Source of the DNA: Actinomycetota bacterium
GTDB lineage: Bacteria; Actinomycetota; Acidimicrobiia; Acidimicrobiales; CADCSY01
Reading direction: 5' to 3'
NCBI GenBank assembly: GCA_016178435.1
Contig: JACOTK010000194.1
Span: 1 to 9,103, forward strand
Length of the DNA: 9,103 nt
Shown: one piece after another, positions 6,090 through 9,103 of the stretch
Layout of the letters: each line of letters opens with the position of its first letter
Position numbering within the stretch: the first letter of the stretch is position 1
Notes under the pieces: generated by a model
The model's database searches: none
What the model was told of the DNA's origin: nothing
Seen by the model: the letters and a program-made list of their open reading frames with translations, nothing else
Made by a program: the position numbers and the translations under genes

Positions 6090-6506
6090 ATGGCCTCGGG
6101 AACACTTGTCGACACCAACGTGCTGTTGGATGTCCTGACTGCCGATGAGCGTTGGCTCACCTGGTCCATGGACGCCCTCGCCGAGGCCGCTGAGCTTGGA
6201 CCCCTCTACATCAACCCGATCATCTACGCGGAGGTCTCCGTCCGTTTCACCCGCGTGGAAGACCTCGACGACGCCCTGCCTGCAGATGACTATCGTCGGG
6301 TGCCTTTACCTTGGGCCGCCGCCTTTCTGGCCGGCAAGGCGTTCCTCGACTATCGAAAGCGACGCGGCTCCGTGTCCTCGACCCTGCCTGATTTCTTCAT
6401 CGGCGCCCACGCTGCCGTCGAAGACCTCGTTCTGCTCACCCGTGATGCCACCCGGTATCGTTCGTATTTCCCCACGGTCAGCCTCATCGCGCCCAGCTCC
6501 TCATGA
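6090..6506 (+). CDS. vapC: PIN-domain ribonuclease toxin (VapC-type)
   Basis: This 138-residue PIN-domain protein should be a Mg-dependent endoribonuclease held inactive by the upstream antitoxin; VapC toxins usually cut tRNA or the sarcin-ricin loop of 23S rRNA. All four acidic residues of the active site are present: Asp8 in LVDTNVLLDVL, Glu48 in IIYAEVSVRF, Asp101 in LPDFFIGAHA and Asp119 in LLTRDATRYRSYFP. The set is complete and the length is normal, so the toxin looks intact. It starts 2 nt after the vapB stop with no clear Shine-Dalgarno of its own, which points to translational coupling and to antitoxin being made first. Codon use matches the chromosome, giving no sign of very recent transfer. 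The cellular RNA target cannot be read from the sequence. Confidence 0.9.
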   Translation: MASGTLVDTNVLLDVLTADERWLTWSMDALAEAAELGPLYINPIIYAEVSVRFTRVEDLDDALPADDYRRVPLPWAAAFLAGKAFLDYRKRRGSVSSTLPDFFIGAHAAVEDLVLLTRDATRYRSYFPTVSLIAPSSS

Positions 6507-6519
6507 CGTTCTCCTGACC

Positions 6520-7110
6520 ATGTCCCGCCGTCTCGTACTCGCCTCTGCGTCACCGGCGCGACTCCGACTGTTGCAACAGGCCGGTTTCGACGTCGAGGTC
6601 ATGGCGAGCGGCGTCGATGAGGACGGGGTCGACACCACCGACACTCGCGTCGCCGTGACCGCTTTGGCCGAGATGAAAGCCGATGCCATCGCCACTCGAG
6701 TCACCGACGCACTGGTCATCGGATGCGATTCGCTGCTCGATCTCGACGACCGGGCGATCGGCAAGCCACGGTCGCCCGCCGAAGCCGCCGCGATCTGTCG
6801 TGCGCAACGCGGAAGGACCGGGACCCTCATGACCGGCCAGTGCGTCATCGACACGGTGACCGGCAAAAGGGTGAGCGCGGTGGGCGAGACACTCGTGCGT
6901 TTCGGTCATCTGAGCGACGCCGAGATCGATGCCTATGTCGCCACGGGTGAGCCATTGGAGGTCGCCGGCTCGTTCACGCTCGACGGGTTCTCCGCGCCGT
7001 TCATCGAGGGCATCGACGGCGACCCGAGCAACGTGATCGGCCTCTCGCTCCCGTTGCTGCGCCGACAGCTTGCGCAACTCGACATCCGGATCACGGATCT
7101 GTGGCGGTGA
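6520..7110 (+). CDS. maf: Maf-family nucleoside triphosphate pyrophosphatase
   Basis: This 196-residue Maf/HAM1-fold enzyme hydrolyses non-canonical or selected NTPs to NMP and pyrophosphate, keeping them out of nucleic acids. Overproduction in B. subtilis gave the older name septum formation inhibitor. Motifs: LVLASASPARLRLLQQAGF (5-23, the SxSP-R-LL signature), Lys53 in AEMKADA, the catalytic-base region GCDSLL with Asp70, GKP (81-83), GRTGTLMTGQCVID (98-111), and the actinobacterial-style end GSFTLDGFSAPFIEGIDGDP followed by SNVIGLSLPLLRR. The ATG at 6520 places the SASP motif 8 residues from the start, as usual. The frame is open farther left into vapC, but that part is antitoxin-toxin DNA in another frame. 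It begins 13 nt after vapC and its stop overlaps the dusB GTG by 10 nt. Substrate preference (dTTP/UTP type or YceF type) is not certain. Confidence 0.93.
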   Translation: MSRRLVLASASPARLRLLQQAGFDVEVMASGVDEDGVDTTDTRVAVTALAEMKADAIATRVTDALVIGCDSLLDLDDRAIGKPRSPAEAAAICRAQRGRTGTLMTGQCVIDTVTGKRVSAVGETLVRFGHLSDAEIDAYVATGEPLEVAGSFTLDGFSAPFIEGIDGDPSNVIGLSLPLLRRQLAQLDIRITDLWR

Positions 7111-8318
7111 ACCCGGTGGCGGCGAAGCCTGTGGATGTGAACCCGGTGACGGCGAAGCCTGTGGATGTCCAACATGGGGCCCGGACCGTGGGGCCCCCTC
7201 CCCCATTGAAGCTCGGGCCCATCGTGGTCGACCCCCCGGTCGTGCTCGCGCCGATGGCGGGCGTGACCAACGCGGCGTTCCGACGGCTGTGCCGCAACTA
7301 CGGGGGCGGACTGTTCGTCAGCGAGATGATCACCGCCCGGGCCCTGCTCGAGGACAATCCCAAGACCCGTCGCATGGCCTCGTTCGCTCCTGATGAGCCC
7401 ATGCGAAGCATCCAGCTCTACGGCGTGGACCCCAACGTGATGACCGCTGCGGTTCGACACCTCGTCGACGAGGACGGAGCGGATCACATCGATCTGAACT
7501 TCGGCTGCCCCGCTGCCAAGGTCACCCGCAAGGGCGGTGGCGCGGCCCTGCCGGCGCACCCCTTGCTCTTTCGCTCCATCGTCCGATCGGCCGTCATCGC
7601 AGCGGGTGCCGTGCCGATCACGATCAAGATGCGCCTCGGCATCGACGCCCGGAACCTCACCGCACTCGAGGCAGCGGCGATTGCCGAAGATGAGGGGGTG
7701 ACGGCCATCACCGTGCATGCCCGCACCGCCGAGCAGCTCTACTCCGGCAAGGCTGACTGGGCGGCCATCGCCGAGGTCAAAGCCGCCGTCACCTCCATTC
7801 CCGTCCTGGGCAACGGCGACATCTGGCAGGCGCACGATGCCATCGACATGATGACCGAGACCGGATGCGACGGCGTGGTCATCGGACGAGGCTGTCTCGG
7901 TCGACCCTGGTTGTTTCGTGACCTTGCCGCAGTGCTGCGCAACGAGCCCACGCCCACTCCACCGTCACTCCGCGAGATCTGCGCCATCATGGGCGACCAC
8001 GCCGTCCTGCTCTGCGACGCCCTCGGCGAGTTTGCGGCCATGAACGACTTCCGCAAGCACGTCGACTGGTACCTGGCCGGCTTTCCCGTCGGACGCAGGG
8101 TTCGTTCCGCCCTCACGGCGGTCACGTCGCTCACCGAGCTGTGCGGGCTTCTCGACGATGTGGGCCAACAGGACATGGCCTTCCCGCCGGACGCGCTTGT
8201 CATGACCCGTGGTCCCCGCAACGGCCCTCGCCGCGTCGCCCTCCCCGAACGCTGGTTGACAACAACCGATGATCCCAACCCGCCCGTCGGCGCCGAGGCC
8301 TTCGCCTCAGGCGGGTGA
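7101..8318 (+). CDS. dusB: tRNA-dihydrouridine synthase, DusB-like
   Basis: This FMN enzyme reduces specific uridines of tRNA to dihydrouridine using NAD(P)H. The TIM-barrel domain starts about residue 36: VVLAPMAGVTNAAFRRL (FMN phosphate/substrate site, 47-63), SIQLYG (103-108), active-site Cys136 in LNFGCPAAKVTRKGGGAAL, KMRLG with Lys176, ITVHART with His206 and Arg208, GNGDI (237-241) and VIGRGCLGRPW (260-270). The helical tRNA-binding domain follows, with FRKHVDWYLAGFPVGRRVR (317-335). From the GTG at 7101 the protein is 405 residues, about 80 more than E. coli DusB, because of a low-complexity N-terminal extension holding a 10-residue repeat and a C-terminal tail. GTG codons at 7107, 7116 and 7137 are other possible starts; none has a convincing ribosome binding site. 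Overlap with maf suggests co-transcription. The Dus family is certain, the DusB subfamily likely. Confidence 0.93.
   Translation: MAVNPVAAKPVDVNPVTAKPVDVQHGARTVGPPPPLKLGPIVVDPPVVLAPMAGVTNAAFRRLCRNYGGGLFVSEMITARALLEDNPKTRRMASFAPDEPMRSIQLYGVDPNVMTAAVRHLVDEDGADHIDLNFGCPAAKVTRKGGGAALPAHPLLFRSIVRSAVIAAGAVPITIKMRLGIDARNLTALEAAAIAEDEGVTAITVHARTAEQLYSGKADWAAIAEVKAAVTSIPVLGNGDIWQAHDAIDMMTETGCDGVVIGRGCLGRPWLFRDLAAVLRNEPTPTPPSLREICAIMGDHAVLLCDALGEFAAMNDFRKHVDWYLAGFPVGRRVRSALTAVTSLTELCGLLDDVGQQDMAFPPDALVMTRGPRNGPRRVALPERWLTTTDDPNPPVGAEAFASGG
7107..7168 (+). repeat. 30-bp tandem duplication across the maf stop and dusB start
   Basis: Two head-to-tail copies, 7107-7136 and 7137-7166, differ at one base (G at 7119, A at 7149), and a third copy begins with GT at 7167-7168. 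The first copy contains the maf TGA. In the dusB frame each copy encodes the decapeptide VNPV(A/T)AKPVD. Since 30 is a multiple of three, the duplication keeps the frame. Confidence 0.92.
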
Positions 8319-8352
8319 GCTCAGGCTAGTGAGCTCAGACTGTTGAGGTCAG
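8316..8352. repeat. 14-bp-periodic repeat with TGAGCTCA palindromes at the convergent gene ends
   Basis: TGAGCTCAG begins at 8316 and 8330, and TGAGGTCAG at 8344, each exactly 14 bp apart. TGAGCTCA is a perfect palindrome, so it carries TGA on both strands. The dusB stop is the TGA at 8316-8318. The minus-strand phosphatase stop (TCA at 8335-8337) is the other side of the second palindrome. There is no T-run and no strong stem-loop terminator between the two genes. Confidence 0.8.
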
Positions 8353-8919
8353 GTAATGCGTCTCGCCGAACGAGACGAGCGACGGGCCGGTCGGCGAGAT
8401 GGCAATACGGGTGATCGATGCAGGCGCAACGTGCATGCGCCATGACACCTCGATGCCGACCTGCAGGGCCCATGCCACCGCTGCCTTGATGGGCGACACG
8501 TGCGTGACAACCACGATGTCGTGCTCCGCTGCCTCCTCCGCCAGCTCCGCACATGCGTCTCGGACCCGCTCGGCCATCGTCTGCAGCGACTCGCCGGCGG
8601 GGGGCACGAAGCCGGGGTCGCTGCGCCATGCCTGCCAGACCTCCAACGGAATGTCCCGCATCGGCTGTTGGTCGTAGTCGCCATAGTCCAGCTCGATCCA
8701 ACGTTCGTCGACGGCAACGGGATACCCGAGGGCCTCGGCCGTCTGTCGGGTTCGCGTCAGCGGGCTCGCCACCACCAGCGCGGGAGGACGTCCCGCCAAC
8801 GCACGGGCCAGGTCGCCGGCCTGCGCGACACCCAACTCGTCGAGTGCGGGGTCGGCGCGCCCGAGCAGGAGGCCGGCGGCATTGGATGCGGTGCGGCCGT
8901 GACGAGCGAGGATCAGCAT
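8335..8919 (-). CDS. Histidine phosphatase superfamily protein (phosphoglycerate mutase-like)
   Basis: This 194-residue branch-1 histidine phosphatase transfers phosphate through a phospho-histidine intermediate; the physiological substrate is unknown. Residues counted from the chosen start: LILARHGRTASN with Arg6, catalytic His7 and Gly8; VVASPLTRTRQTAEAL with phosphate-binding Arg56; Glu76 in WIELDYGDYD, the likely proton donor; PPAGESL (106-112); and VVVTHVSPIKAAV with His140. All pocket residues are present. The ATG at 8919 puts the RHG motif at the very N-terminus, as in the family. It lies 19 nt after the stop of the upstream minus-strand gene. An ATG at 9000 in the same frame would add 27 poorly matching residues and overlap that gene. 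A broad-specificity phosphatase, as for many actinobacterial homologues, is the safest description. It converges on dusB. Confidence 0.9.
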   Translation of the reverse strand: MLILARHGRTASNAAGLLLGRADPALDELGVAQAGDLARALAGRPPALVVASPLTRTRQTAEALGYPVAVDERWIELDYGDYDQQPMRDIPLEVWQAWRSDPGFVPPAGESLQTMAERVRDACAELAEEAAEHDIVVVTHVSPIKAAVAWALQVGIEVSWRMHVAPASITRIAISPTGPSLVSFGETHYLTSTV

Positions 8920-8938
8920 CGGTTCACGCCGGCAGCCT

Positions 8939-9103
8939 TCAGTCCACCAGGCCGCGATCGAGGCGGCCGGTCCTGACGAAAAGTGAGCGACGAGCGGCAT
9001 CGCCGAGATCGAAGCGCCTCCAGGCCCAGATCAACACCGCCAACCCGGCAAGCTCCAACGGAACGTTCAACAGGCCTCGTTCGATGCTGGGCAACCGATC
9101 GCC
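8939..9103 (-). CDS. 3' end of an unidentified membrane-associated protein (cut by window edge)
   Basis: The minus-strand frame is open from the right edge and ends at a TGA (8939-8941) after 54 codons. The peptide contains LLNVPLELAGLAVLIWAWRR, a hydrophobic stretch of about 15 residues flanked by basic residues that reads as a terminal membrane helix, then a charged tail FDLGDAARRSLFVRTGRLDR ending GLVD. The positive charges after the helix suggest a cytoplasmic C-terminus. It ends 19 nt before the phosphatase ATG in the same direction, so the two may share a transcript. I cannot name the family from this fragment; the coding call rests on the open frame, the natural composition and the fit with the next gene. 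Confidence 0.6.
   Translation of the reverse strand, partial: GDRLPSIERGLLNVPLELAGLAVLIWAWRRFDLGDAARRSLFVRTGRLDRGLVD

Noticed and set aside
8295..8308. GAGGC-CTTC-GCCTC stem as a terminator of dusB
   Set aside because: It is only a 5-bp stem, lies inside the dusB coding region and is not followed by a T-run.
8920..9000. Longer histidine phosphatase start at 9000
   Set aside because: It would add 27 residues before the RHG motif, which normally sits at the N-terminus, and would overlap the upstream minus-strand gene by about 60 nt.

Overview
The window is high-GC bacterial DNA with strong G/C preference at third codon positions. An RNase P RNA gene of class A with actinobacterial-looking core segments, and a Maf protein of actinobacterial character, suggest a member of the Actinomycetota. 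An Acidimicrobiia-like lineage is possible, but that is only an impression. No mobile-element ends, CRISPR array, tRNA or 16S/23S rRNA sequence was seen.

Left part (1-4716, + strand): a tightly packed DNA-end-processing operon. It holds the 3' part of a HerA-type hexameric ATPase/translocase, an Mre11/SbcD-type nuclease and a short Rad50/SbcC-type ATPase with a CPLC zinc hook. The gaps are 6 and 0 nt. This is the gene set used for archaeal double-strand-break resection (HerA, Mre11, Rad50, with NurA as HerA's nuclease partner). NurA is not in the window; the obvious place for it is just left of base 1. This is the most system-like content of the window.

Middle (4717-5400): about 680 bp with no intact assigned gene. 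On the minus strand it holds a frameshifted, truncated relic of an MNT-fold nucleotidyltransferase. That relic is overlapped by the end of a short reading frame of unknown function that could be its upstream partner. There is also a 17-bp palindrome behind rad50 and a seven-copy 13/14-bp tandem repeat that runs into the promoter of rnpB.

rnpB (5401-5755, + strand): a complete RNase P RNA closed by a 14-bp P1 helix. Its catalytic P4 helix keeps the bulged U but carries three compensated base-pair changes against the usual bacterial sequence.

Right part (5860-9103): a vapBC-type toxin-antitoxin pair (+), with a palindrome over the vapB start and a possible leaderless transcript. It is followed by maf (NTP pyrophosphatase) and a dusB-like tRNA-dihydrouridine synthase, overlapping by 10 nt with a 30-bp tandem duplication across the junction. 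Converging on them from the minus strand are a histidine phosphatase and, at the right edge, the 3' end of an unidentified membrane-associated protein. The two convergent stop codons lie inside a 14-bp-periodic repeat containing TGAGCTCA palindromes. Functionally, the window joins genome-end repair (left) with tRNA maturation and modification (rnpB, dusB) and nucleotide-pool cleaning (maf), with accessory relics and a TA module on either side of rnpB.
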